Positions 1-8,162 are shown, counted from the stretch's first letter. The stretch: 44,169 nt of DNA from Candidatus Kaiserbacteria bacterium (GCA_016217925.1 JACRFK010000005.1:1-44169); one strand, 5' to 3'. Numbers and translations are program-made. Notes: a model not told the origin generated them from the sequence alone.

Positions 1-290
1 ACCTCCAAGCAGTCCCCGCACTGGTCCGCGGAGGCGAGACGGTCCGCATCTACTGGAACACCGTGAACGCACGTACCTGCACGATACTCGGAAGCAACGG
101 CGACGGCGCCGAGGGGAGCCCGACCGGCGTCTGGAACACCGCATTCTCCGGAGCTTCCGGCAAGACCACGAGCCCCATCTCAAGCCAGACGACCTACACA
201 CTGCTCTGCCACGCCTTCGCGGGCGTCATTCCCCCCATCGTACGGGAGTCCGCAATCGTGAACATCATCCCGAGCTTCCAGGAGTTGTAG
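1..290 (+). CDS. C-terminal end of a secreted Ig/PKD-like surface protein (5' truncated by window)
   Basis: Open in frame from base 3 (LQAVPALVRGGETVRIYWNTVNARTCTILGSNG...); resembles Ig-like repeats of the surface proteins elsewhere in the window. Confidence 0.6.
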   Translation, partial: LQAVPALVRGGETVRIYWNTVNARTCTILGSNGDGAEGSPTGVWNTAFSGASGKTTSPISSQTTYTLLCHAFAGVIPPIVRESAIVNIIPSFQEL

Positions 291-296
291 CGGGTT

Positions 297-324
297 TTGA
301 CTTTTGAGAGTGCTTCTGTATACT
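297..324 (+). promoter_or_regulatory. Candidate promoter for rplC operon (TTGACT-16 nt-TATACT)
   Basis: TTGACT 297-302, TATACT 319-324. Confidence 0.6.
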
Positions 325-369
325 GGCCCTTCACCCACGTCCCCATAGGGACCAATGGCAGGCTAGATA

Positions 370-397
370 CAGCCCGCTATTGCGGGCGTTTCATTTT
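370..397 (+). terminator. Terminator/attenuator-like hairpin in rplC leader
   Basis: GCCCGC-tatt-GCGGGC followed by GTTTCATTTTTT just before the rplC ATG. Confidence 0.5.
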
Positions 398-405
398 TTA
401 TCTGT

Positions 406-1047
406 ATGACAAGCAAATTCAGCAATAAGTTTATGTTGGGCACCAAAGGAAGGATGACCCAGGTCTTCGATGAGAAGGGCGTTGTTTCTGCTGCGACGGT
501 CGTCACTGCCGGCCCTCTTACGGTGACTCAGGTCAAAGGCAAAGAGGCTGACGGATACGAGGCTGTTCAAATCGGTTTTGGCGCCAAGAAAGAATCCAAG
601 ATCAACAAGGCGCAAACCAACAAACCGTTCAAGGTCTTGCGGGAATCCCGACGCGATGGTCGGGACTCCGACCCTGCTTCGCAGGCGTCGGAGTTTCAAG
701 TCGGCCAAATTATTGATGTGTCTGTCTTCGCGCCGGGCGACGTCGTCGCTGTCTCCGCTGTTTCAAAAGGAAAAGGGTTCCAAGGTGTCGTGAAGCGACA
801 CGGTTTCCATGGAGGTCCGCGCAGTCACGGTCAGAAGAATAGGGAACGCAGCCCCGGCTCTATCGGCGGAGGCGGTCGCGCGGGCGGTCGCGTCGTCAAG
901 GGTATGCGCATGGCCGGCCGTATGGGAGGCGACCGCATCACCGTCAAGAATCTCAAGGTCTTGCAAGTAGACGTTGCCACCAATACACTCGTCATCTCAG
1001 GCGCAATTCCGGGGAAGCCGGGCACATTAGTTGAAATACGGGGATAA
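406..1047 (+). CDS. rplC: 50S ribosomal protein L3
   Basis: L3 motifs (GKGFQGVVKRHGFHGGPRSHGQ, GRMGGDRITVKNLKV); first gene of rp cluster. Confidence 0.97.
   Translation: MTSKFSNKFMLGTKGRMTQVFDEKGVVSAATVVTAGPLTVTQVKGKEADGYEAVQIGFGAKKESKINKAQTNKPFKVLRESRRDGRDSDPASQASEFQVGQIIDVSVFAPGDVVAVSAVSKGKGFQGVVKRHGFHGGPRSHGQKNRERSPGSIGGGGRAGGRVVKGMRMAGRMGGDRITVKNLKVLQVDVATNTLVISGAIPGKPGTLVEIRG
646..693 (+). repeat. 48-nt in-frame double-hairpin insertion inside rplC
   Basis: TCCCGAC-gcgatg-GTCGGGA followed by CTCCGAC-cCTGCttcGCAGgc-GTCGGAG; excision restores LRE|FQVGQ. Confidence 0.75.
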
Positions 1048-1048
1048 T

Positions 1049-1153
1049 ATGAAATTTTCAATTCACAATTTGCAATTTTCAATCAATGACCAAATGTTTG
1101 GAAATTTTCAAATTGAAAATTCAATGAAAATTGAGAATTAAAAATTGAAAATT
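1049..1153 (+). repeat. AT-rich imperfect inverted-repeat element between rplC and rplD with 30-aa ORF
   Basis: AATTTTCAATT (1053-1063)/AATTGAAAATT (1143-1153), AATTTTCAA (1074-1082)/TTGAAAATT (1113-1121), centre CCAAATGTTTGG; ORF 1049-1141 MKFSIHNLQFSINDQMFGNFQIENSMKIEN*. Confidence 0.65.
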
Positions 1154-1840
1154 ATGGAATCTACAATTTACAACTCGCAAGGTAAAAAGTCCGGGACGGT
1201 AAAACTTCCCGAGAATGTTTTCAATGTTGCCTGGAGTGATGCTCTGATACATCAAGTCGTGACAGCAATGCAGGCCAACGCGCGTCCGACCGTCGCTCAC
1301 GCAAAGACGCGCGGCGAGGTGCGCGGGGGAGGAAAGAAACCGTGGGCGCAAAAAGGTACGGGCCGCGCTCGTCACGGTTCGAGCCGTTCTCCTATATGGA
1401 AAGGCGGCGGCGTCACGCATGGACCGCGTTCGGACAGAGACTATTCGCAAGTGATACCGAAAAAGATGCGCGCCAAGGCGCTTTTCATGGCACTTTCGCG
1501 CAAGCTCAAAGACGGCGAGATACTCTTCGTGGATTCATTCGGCATATCGGAGCCAAAAACCGCAGCCGCACAGAAGGCGCTCGCGATGCTCTCAAAAGTT
1601 TCCGGATTCGGAAAGCTCGGCACCAAGCGCAAGAACGCAGCCCTCATCGCATTTGCCGACCCGACGGCAGCGACACAGAAAAGTTTCCGCAATATCGGCA
1701 ATGTAACAGCCGTTGCGGTGCGGAATCTGAATCCTGTCGCCGTCTTGGGGAACACCTACCTGATTCTCGAAAATCCGGAAGCAGCTATCGCTATCGTTGC
1801 GAGCCGTTCCGGCAAGAAAATAGTTGAGGCACAAAAATAA
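1154..1840 (+). CDS. rplD: 50S ribosomal protein L4
   Basis: L4 motifs (GGGKKPWAQKGTGRARHGSSRSPIWKGGGVTHGP); start ATG 1154 preferred over TTG 1145. Confidence 0.96.
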   Translation: MESTIYNSQGKKSGTVKLPENVFNVAWSDALIHQVVTAMQANARPTVAHAKTRGEVRGGGKKPWAQKGTGRARHGSSRSPIWKGGGVTHGPRSDRDYSQVIPKKMRAKALFMALSRKLKDGEILFVDSFGISEPKTAAAQKALAMLSKVSGFGKLGTKRKNAALIAFADPTAATQKSFRNIGNVTAVAVRNLNPVAVLGNTYLILENPEAAIAIVASRSGKKIVEAQK

Positions 1841-1841
1841 T

Positions 1842-2240
1842 ATGGGACTCTTCACAAAAACAAAAAAGTCCGCCGGAGGCGGATCCTCCTCCGGAGGAAA
1901 GAATACAGAAGCAAAGCAGATGGCAGTCGCTACGCCTGCGAGCACATCTCCTTCGATGGGCCGTGATATTTCCACGATTCTGAAACACGCGCGCATCACC
2001 GAGAAGGCGAGCATGCACCAAGCAGGCGGCGTGTACACATTTGATATTGCCCGGGCGGCGACGAAGCGAGATGTGATACAGGCCGTGCGTGCTCTCTATG
2101 CGGTGACGCCACGTACCGTGCGAATCGTTACAGTTCCGACAAAAGTACGCCGCAACGCGCGCACGGGAAAGCTCGGCATGACCGGGGGTGGCAAGAAAGC
2201 GTACGTGTACCTTAAAAAGGGTGAGACGATAACCTTCTAA
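1842..2240 (+). CDS. rplW: 50S ribosomal protein L23 with N-terminal low-complexity extension
   Basis: YTFDIARAATKRDVIQAVRALYAVTPRTVRIV; position between L4 and L2. Confidence 0.95.
   Translation: MGLFTKTKKSAGGGSSSGGKNTEAKQMAVATPASTSPSMGRDISTILKHARITEKASMHQAGGVYTFDIARAATKRDVIQAVRALYAVTPRTVRIVTVPTKVRRNARTGKLGMTGGGKKAYVYLKKGETITF
1869..1901 (+). repeat. 33-nt coding palindrome (SAGGGSSSGGK) copy 1
   Basis: TCCGCCGGAGGCGGATCCTCCTCCGGAGGAAAG; same-frame relatives at 9780 and 38005. Confidence 0.7.
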
Positions 2241-2244
2241 ACGT

Positions 2245-2358
2245 ATGAATCCCGTTAGAAATTTACTTATGACATCAATACAGGCACAGGGGTTGTCAGG
2301 CTTACTTTCTACCGCATATGCGGAGCAGGATTATTCAGTAAATTTCTAACGGGATGAA
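2245..2358 (+). mobile_element. MITE-like inverted-repeat element at rplB start codon with 34-aa uORF
   Basis: 19-bp perfect stem 2249-2267/2337-2355; ATGAA direct repeats 2245-2249 and 2354-2358; uORF 2245-2349 MNPVRNLLMTSIQAQGLSGLLSTAYAEQDYSVNF*. Confidence 0.7.
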
Positions 2359-3196
2359 AACATACAAACCCACATCAAAATCGCAGCGGCAGCACACGAG
2401 CATCGAATACCGCAAGCTGCTCTCCGGTCACAAGCCGACGAAGTCGCTTATGAAAGGCGCTCGTAGCTATGCGGGTCGCAACAGTCATGGTCGCATCACG
2501 GTGCGTCATCAGGGCGGAGGGCACAAAAAGAGCTATCGCCAGGTGGATTTCAAGTTCAATAAGAAAAACATCCCCGCCAAGATTACATCCATTGAATACG
2601 ACCCGTTCCGCTCTGGCTTTATCGGGCTTGCCGTGTACAAAGATGGCGAGAAACGCTATGTCGTCCTTCCGCAAAAGGTGAAAGTCGGCGATTCGTTCGT
2701 CGTTTCCGAGACTGCACCCGTTACGCTCGGCAATCGTTTGCCACTCGGGGCCATGCCGGTCGGTACGTTCGTCTACAATATTGAACTGAAACCGGGAGAA
2801 GGTGGCGTCATCGCACGCTCCGCAGGTAATTATTGCGAGATCGTCGCACAAGATGCCGGCTATACGCACATCAAAATGCCTTCGACCGAAGTGCGCCGCG
2901 TCATCTCGACCGCATGGGCGTCCGTCGGCGAAGTTTCCAACGAAGAGCATCATCTCGTCAATCTCGGCAAGGCAGGCCGCAGCCGCTGGCTGGGCCGCCG
3001 TCCAACCGTCCGCGGTACTGCGATGAACCCGGTAGACCATCCGCACGGAGGAGGTGAAGGCAAACAGGGCCGCGGACTGCGCCGCGCCAAGACCATGTGG
3101 GGCAAACCCTCTGGCAAGGGTCAGAAAACGCGCCGCCCGAAGAAATACAGCAACGTTTTCATTGTTAGTCGACGTAAAGTTGGAAAACGTAAGTAG
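2354..3196 (+). CDS. rplB: 50S ribosomal protein L2
   Basis: L2 motifs (GRITVRHQGGGHKKSYRQVDF, NPVDHPHGGGEGK). Confidence 0.98.
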   Translation: MKTYKPTSKSQRQHTSIEYRKLLSGHKPTKSLMKGARSYAGRNSHGRITVRHQGGGHKKSYRQVDFKFNKKNIPAKITSIEYDPFRSGFIGLAVYKDGEKRYVVLPQKVKVGDSFVVSETAPVTLGNRLPLGAMPVGTFVYNIELKPGEGGVIARSAGNYCEIVAQDAGYTHIKMPSTEVRRVISTAWASVGEVSNEEHHLVNLGKAGRSRWLGRRPTVRGTAMNPVDHPHGGGEGKQGRGLRRAKTMWGKPSGKGQKTRRPKKYSNVFIVSRRKVGKRK

Positions 3197-3258
3197 CAAA
3201 GCCTGCCTCGTTAGAACGCGAAGCGTTTCTAATGGGGTTGGGAAAAGGAAGTAGCAAA
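3179..3258 (+). repeat. Imperfect 22-nt direct repeat of the rplB 3' end flanking a CTCGTTAGAA...TTTCTAATGGG hairpin
   Basis: GTTGGAAAACGTAAGTAGCAAA (3179-3200) vs GTTGGGAAAAGGAAGTAGCAAA (3237-3258); both read VGKRK*. Confidence 0.6.
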
Positions 3259-3285
3259 CCGCGGCCCTTAGGCCGCGGTTTGCTA
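3252..3285 (+). terminator. Strong hairpin downstream of rplB
   Basis: TAGCAAACCGCGGCC-ctta-GGCCGCGGTTTGCTA, about 15-bp stem, no long T tract. Confidence 0.5.
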
Positions 3286-3295
3286 TGATGTCGGT

Positions 3296-3652
3296 ATGGA
3301 GATTCTCATCGTTCGTGAGCCGGTTCCGGAAGAAACACTGGACGCTCTTGCCGAGGCTTGGCACGGTACGCTGGTGAAGGGCGCCGCGGATATTGAGCGC
3401 GATATTGTGGCCTTGGGTGGTGACTGGCACATGGATGCCAACAACGTTCTTATTGCCGACGGCTCGCAGCAAGAAAATGTATGGGGTTTCAATATCTACC
3501 CGAAAGAGCGTAGCGGCTCCGCTCTTGAATATATTTCCCTCATCAACATCCGCCCGGCGCAAGGCAACAAAGCGATGGAGCTCGCGGACGAGACATTGCG
3601 GGAGAAAATCAAGGAGATAGTTTCGAAATTGGTGCCCCACCTCAATCTATGA
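3296..3652 (+). CDS. Hypothetical protein (118 aa)
   Basis: ORF preceded by TATGAT-6nt-ATG; overlaps next ORF by 4 nt. Confidence 0.6.
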   Translation: MEILIVREPVPEETLDALAEAWHGTLVKGAADIERDIVALGGDWHMDANNVLIADGSQQENVWGFNIYPKERSGSALEYISLINIRPAQGNKAMELADETLREKIKEIVSKLVPHLNL

Positions 3653-3918
3653 ACGATGCAAAGTTTTACTTCGCGAATCTCGGTGCTGATGTTACGCGGT
3701 GCGTTTCCGCGCTCCAATCGGGCAATCTCGCTCGGTACGAAGATTCACTCGCACGAGCACGAAAGACGCTCTCACGCCTGCGCGGTGCAAATCGACCGGA
3801 AGCATATGAGGAAGGTTTACTTCTTTTGTCCGGTTTGGAATATGCGCGCCAGAGTAACACGCTTCAATCTTTTGGAATAAACGTAAGCGCATTGAGCGCA
3901 ACGTTCTCGCCTCTATGA
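3649..3918 (+). CDS. Small hypothetical protein (89 aa)
   Basis: ATGA overlap with upstream ORF and 4-nt overlap with GNAT gene suggest an operon. Confidence 0.55.
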   Translation: MNDAKFYFANLGADVTRCVSALQSGNLARYEDSLARARKTLSRLRGANRPEAYEEGLLLLSGLEYARQSNTLQSFGINVSALSATFSPL

Positions 3919-4466
3919 ACGCACACCTCCGGCTCGCTCGAAAAAGCGACCTTGTTGCATACACCGCTCTTCTCCAGCGGACGTGTGAAGTCGCGTTCCC
4001 GAACCCCAAGATAGGCCTAACCAAAGAATGTTTCCCCAAAGAAGTTTTTGCCACTGCTGACACGCAAGCGTATCTTCTAAAGTCGAATCTAACAATAAGT
4101 TCGAATCAAAAAACGTGGCTTGTGGTCGAGAAAAAGAAGCTTATCGGGGCAATCACCACCGAAAAGAAGGGAAAAGTGAGTGACGTAAGGGGTTTTTATG
4201 TTGCACCAGAAAGACAAGGACAAGGTATCGGAAAGATTGTCTGGGAGCGCGCATCGAAGTTTGCAGACGGTCGGCCGGTTACCCTTGAAATCTACGCGCA
4301 CAATAAGAAATCCATTGCTCTCTATAAGAAGCGGGGATTTGTAGTCGACACGACCAAGAGACAGGCATGGTCACACTGGCCGGAATGGCCGAAAGGTGTA
4401 CGTGCGAGAAAATTGTATATGCGGCGCGGACCACAGCGTCCCGGGAAGGTAGGGAAAAAGAAGTAA
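3915..4466 (+). CDS. GNAT family N-acetyltransferase
   Basis: VRGFYVAPERQGQGIGKIVWERASKFA...ALYKKRGF acetyl-CoA binding motif. Confidence 0.85.
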   Translation: MNAHLRLARKSDLVAYTALLQRTCEVAFPNPKIGLTKECFPKEVFATADTQAYLLKSNLTISSNQKTWLVVEKKKLIGAITTEKKGKVSDVRGFYVAPERQGQGIGKIVWERASKFADGRPVTLEIYAHNKKSIALYKKRGFVVDTTKRQAWSHWPEWPKGVRARKLYMRRGPQRPGKVGKKK

Positions 4467-4662
4467 AAATCGGGATTTCCAGAACGGAGCATATCCCCAC
4501 GCCGCGGTTTTGTTGTTGGGAAGGGGTGTAAGATAAAGACATTATCTTTAGAGGTCGCGTCACGTCCCGTTTCAGTCGACAATACGGGACACGATTCTGC
4601 GGAATCGAGTACGCGACATGCGAATTAGCAAATTCGAAACTTGGTAATTTTGACAAAATCAC

Positions 4663-7269
4663 ATGCTTAAAAAAATCACGTTCGCAGGTGTCGGCATCGC
4701 ATTACTCGCTTCTCCTCTTCTCGCCTCGGCCGACATGGTCTCCGACCTCCAAGCCCAGATTCAGGCCCTCATGGCGCAGGTCGCTGCTCTGCAAGGACAG
4801 TTGAACCCCGCACCTGCCACTCCCGTCGGCCCGACCGACGACTACGGGACAACTCAGACCACTCCCGCCTGCCCGAATCTTTCCGTCACCATGCAACGCG
4901 GCGCACGCGATGCCACCACAGGCGGACAGGTCATCGACCTCCAGACGTTCCTCGCCGACTACTTCAATTTGCCTGAAGAAGGACTCGTCACCGGGTACTT
5001 CGGGAAAAACACCGAAGCCGCCGTCATCCGCTTCCAGAATCAGTACAGTCTCCCCGCCTTCGGCATCGTCGGCTCGCTTACGCGGGCGAAGATTGCGGGG
5101 GTGTGTGGGGGAGGGGCGGTGCTACAGCCGGGGCCAGTATGTATCGCCGAGGCACTCCGGACAGCATGTCCCACAGGCCAGCATTATGAATCGGCAGGTC
5201 CCGATACCATCGACGCCAACGGATGCCGTCACGACAATCTGAGGTGCGTTCCAGATTCAACCTCCACCGCGACGTTCTCTGCTGCGCCAATGTCGGGCCA
5301 GGCACCGCTCAACGTCACGTTTACGATTGGCGAAGCCAAGCCGGGCGTCACGTACAATTTCAGTTACGGCGACGGCGCGACGGGATCGGCAACGTGCGTG
5401 CAGGACGGCGGCAAAGGCGATCCGAGATGTGGAGCAGCGTGGACGACTGCACATACCTACGCATCAGCTGGCACGTATACCGCGACACTCTCCAAGCAAG
5501 AGTCGTACTCCTGCCCGCCCGGTGCGTACTGTCCAATGCTATACCCGGCTCCAGTCACGGTCGGCACCGTGACGATTACGGTGACCGGCAACCCGACCCA
5601 AACTCTCGTAATTACCGATGTCCAGTATTCACCGGCGCATCCACACGTCAACGATCTCATAACGACGACAGTTACCATCATGAACAAGAGCTCGAGTGAC
5701 CGCACGACAACATTCCAGGTCAACGTGGGGGGTACAACGGTAGATGTTCCATATTTGGCGGCGGTGACCTCAAGAACGGTCATCGTGCCGAACGCCTTCA
5801 CATTCGCGGACCCTGGCCAGAAGACTCTACACACGCACCTGATAAATCCACTGGGTGGCGGGCTTGGTGGCACCATCGACACATATACGAATACACTCAC
5901 GTTCGATGCGGGTAGCAACAGCAGCGGCGTCACCATTACGGCGCCCAACGGCGGCGAGCAGTGGGAGACTGGCATCACCAATACCGTGACGTGGACGCCC
6001 TACCAGTACAATCCGGACATCAATCCTTCGAGAGACGTAACCGCCTTCTTGGAGACCAAGAACTCGGACGGATCGTTCAACATCTTCGGCAGGGTGGAAG
6101 AAAGCGGCAAGGCATCCATTCACTGGGTGACAGGCCAGCTTTATGCGGCATCACAGAGCAACAACTTTATACCGCAAGGTCCGGGCTATTACATTCGCGT
6201 TGTCAACAATGTGACCGGCGCATGGGATCGCTCTGACGCGCCGTTCACCATCTTGCCGCGATCCGTAGACGTAAAAGTCGACGGGTCTGATGGTCCGCTC
6301 ACTATCGACCCGAGTCAGAAGGTGTGGGTGGAATGGACTTCAACCAACAAAACCTCATGCACTTTGTATGGCGTGATGGATAGTCTGACCTCCACACAGA
6401 CGTACATTGGAAACCTGCCGACGAGCGGCAAGCGCGAAGTGTATGTATGGTTCTATGACCCCTCGTCCGGGACTACCATCTCGGCACAGTGCGTTGACGC
6501 GGCAGGGAATGTCGTCACTGATTGGGTCGTAATAAATCCGACGTCTCAACCAGCCGCCATTCGAATCACAAGTCCCAACGGCGGTGAGCAAATATCAATC
6601 GGGAGCGAGTATGTTGTCCGGACTTCCTACTCCGGTGTCTCGGCGGTCTCGGTGGCGCTCTACAAGAACGATCAATGGATGAAGTGGCTCTACAAGGACG
6701 TGCCGGTCTCAAGTTCGCCGCATGATTGGTACTGGACGCCGTCTACTGAAGAAGCGGCCGTAGCGTCACAGGGTAGCGTCTTCAAAATATATGCTACGGG
6801 GCAAAGGACGGACGGCACCGGATACGTCGACGACAAATCCGACGCGCCGTTCTCGTTTAGCGGAATCACAGTAAGTCCTCCGACGTGTTCCATCTCCGGA
6901 ACCCCGGGGAATGAAGTGGTTTCCGGTACGGGCGGCTACAATCTCAGCTGGGTAACAACCAATGCGTCGACGGCGAATCTGACGGGAGGCGCGATGAACC
7001 TCAACACCGGCGTTCCGGTCACGGGCAATCCGTACGGTCAGCCGACACAGATGTGGGTCTCGCAGCCCGGTACCTACACGCTCACCGTCACGGGCACTTA
7101 CGGGCTCGCACCAGGCGGGGGTCTAGTTACCGGAACCTGCAGCACAACGGTCGGTGCCGGGGTGTTGGGCGGAACTGATTCATCGTCAGGTACGAATGCA
7201 TATCTGGCGAGCGCTCTCAGCGCACTTGAATCTGCTCTCAAGGCGTTGATTTCAAAGCTGGGACAATAA
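4663..7269 (+). CDS. Secreted peptidoglycan-binding (PG_binding_1) / PKD / Ig-like surface protein
   Basis: Signal peptide MLKKITFAGVGIALLASPLLASA; IDLQTFLADYFNLPEEGLVTGYFGKNTEAAVIRFQ; PKD-like FSYGDGATG..AHTYASAGTYTATL. Confidence 0.85.
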   Translation: MLKKITFAGVGIALLASPLLASADMVSDLQAQIQALMAQVAALQGQLNPAPATPVGPTDDYGTTQTTPACPNLSVTMQRGARDATTGGQVIDLQTFLADYFNLPEEGLVTGYFGKNTEAAVIRFQNQYSLPAFGIVGSLTRAKIAGVCGGGAVLQPGPVCIAEALRTACPTGQHYESAGPDTIDANGCRHDNLRCVPDSTSTATFSAAPMSGQAPLNVTFTIGEAKPGVTYNFSYGDGATGSATCVQDGGKGDPRCGAAWTTAHTYASAGTYTATLSKQESYSCPPGAYCPMLYPAPVTVGTVTITVTGNPTQTLVITDVQYSPAHPHVNDLITTTVTIMNKSSSDRTTTFQVNVGGTTVDVPYLAAVTSRTVIVPNAFTFADPGQKTLHTHLINPLGGGLGGTIDTYTNTLTFDAGSNSSGVTITAPNGGEQWETGITNTVTWTPYQYNPDINPSRDVTAFLETKNSDGSFNIFGRVEESGKASIHWVTGQLYAASQSNNFIPQGPGYYIRVVNNVTGAWDRSDAPFTILPRSVDVKVDGSDGPLTIDPSQKVWVEWTSTNKTSCTLYGVMDSLTSTQTYIGNLPTSGKREVYVWFYDPSSGTTISAQCVDAAGNVVTDWVVINPTSQPAAIRITSPNGGEQISIGSEYVVRTSYSGVSAVSVALYKNDQWMKWLYKDVPVSSSPHDWYWTPSTEEAAVASQGSVFKIYATGQRTDGTGYVDDKSDAPFSFSGITVSPPTCSISGTPGNEVVSGTGGYNLSWVTTNASTANLTGGAMNLNTGVPVTGNPYGQPTQMWVSQPGTYTLTVTGTYGLAPGGGLVTGTCSTTVGAGVLGGTDSSSGTNAYLASALSALESALKALISKLGQ

Positions 7270-7291
7270 CCAGGGGCTCTCTCTTCAGCAA

Positions 7292-7320
7292 CAAAAAGCC
7301 CGCTTGTGCGGGCTTTTTGT
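7292..7320 (+). terminator. Rho-independent terminator between surface protein and rpsS
   Basis: AAAAAGCCCGC-ttgt-GCGGGCTTTTTGT. Confidence 0.8.
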
Positions 7321-7346
7321 TGACATCCCCCCTCATTTCCTATACA
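7320..7346 (+). promoter_or_regulatory. Candidate promoter for rpsS operon
   Basis: TTGACA 7320-7325 and TATACA 7341-7346 (short 15-nt spacer). Confidence 0.45.
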
Positions 7347-7383
7347 TTGTGCGAACGCCCGAGAGGCGTTTTTAATTGAAACC

Positions 7384-7734
7384 ATGACACGCTCACTTAA
7401 GAAAGGTCCGTATGTGGACGTCAAATTGATGAAAAAAGTATCTCTGCGCAAAGCCACGCAGGGGACTATCAAGACGTGGGCACGTTCAAGCCAGATAGCA
7501 CCGGAATTTGTGGGCTACACCTTCGCCGTACACACAGGCAAGAATTTTGATGATGTATTCGTGACGGAAGACATGGTAGGTCACCGGTTGGGCGAATTCG
7601 CGCCGACGACCAAATTCATCAAGCACGGCGGTAAGATGCAGAAGGAGACGGAGATGGCCGCCAAGGCCGCGGAAATCGCTGCGGCAACAGCCGCAAAGGC
7701 GACGGCCTCCACGACGGCCGCCGCAAAGAAATAA
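7384..7734 (+). CDS. rpsS: 30S ribosomal protein S19
   Basis: [19 protein letters not shown]...[18 protein letters not shown]. Confidence 0.97.
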   Translation: MTRSLKKGPYVDVKLMKKVSLRKATQGTIKTWARSSQIAPEFVGYTFAVHTGKNFDDVFVTEDMVGHRLGEFAPTTKFIKHGGKMQKETEMAAKAAEIAAATAAKATASTTAAAKK

Positions 7735-7735
7735 T

Positions 7736-8161
7736 ATGAAAGCACTTCTCACCAATTATCACCAGTCACCGCGCAAGGTCCGCCTCGTCGCGGACCTCAT
7801 ACGCGGCAAGTCCGTATCCGCCGCACGCGCAGCGCTTTTGTACTTGCCCAAGAAGTCTTCTCCCGCCATCGGCAAGCTTTTGGACTCTGCTATCGCAAAC
7901 GCGAGTTCGGGCGGTGCCTCCGCGGAGAATCTTTTCGTCAAGACCATTACCGTCAACAAAGGTGCCATGATGCGCCGCGCACGACCGTTCGGCCGCGGAC
8001 GCTCGGGAACACTCCGCAAGACCATGAGCATCGTATTCCTCGAGCTTGGCGTTTCAGCAAAGAAAGCTGCGAAGGCCGCAAAGGTTGCCAAAAAGACGAC
8101 GGCAAAGAAGGCGAAAGCCACAAAACCCGCCTCCGCCAAGGCTTCAGGCGAGGCAAAATAA
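7736..8161 (+). CDS. rplV: 50S ribosomal protein L22
   Basis: SPRKVRLVADLIRGKSVSAARAALLYLPKKSS...MMRRARPFGRGR. Confidence 0.96.
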   Translation: MKALLTNYHQSPRKVRLVADLIRGKSVSAARAALLYLPKKSSPAIGKLLDSAIANASSGGASAENLFVKTITVNKGAMMRRARPFGRGRSGTLRKTMSIVFLELGVSAKKAAKAAKVAKKTTAKKAKATKPASAKASGEAK

Positions 8162-8162
8162 T

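Noticed and set aside
2375-3640. 421-aa minus-strand ORF over rplB
   Set aside because: Antisense to a clear L2 gene and continues past it; shadow ORF from GC-rich codon usage.
8046-8162. N-terminal extension of S3 (ORF start 8046)
   Set aside because: Region codes the L22 C-terminus in another frame; ATG 8163 gives the canonical S3 start.
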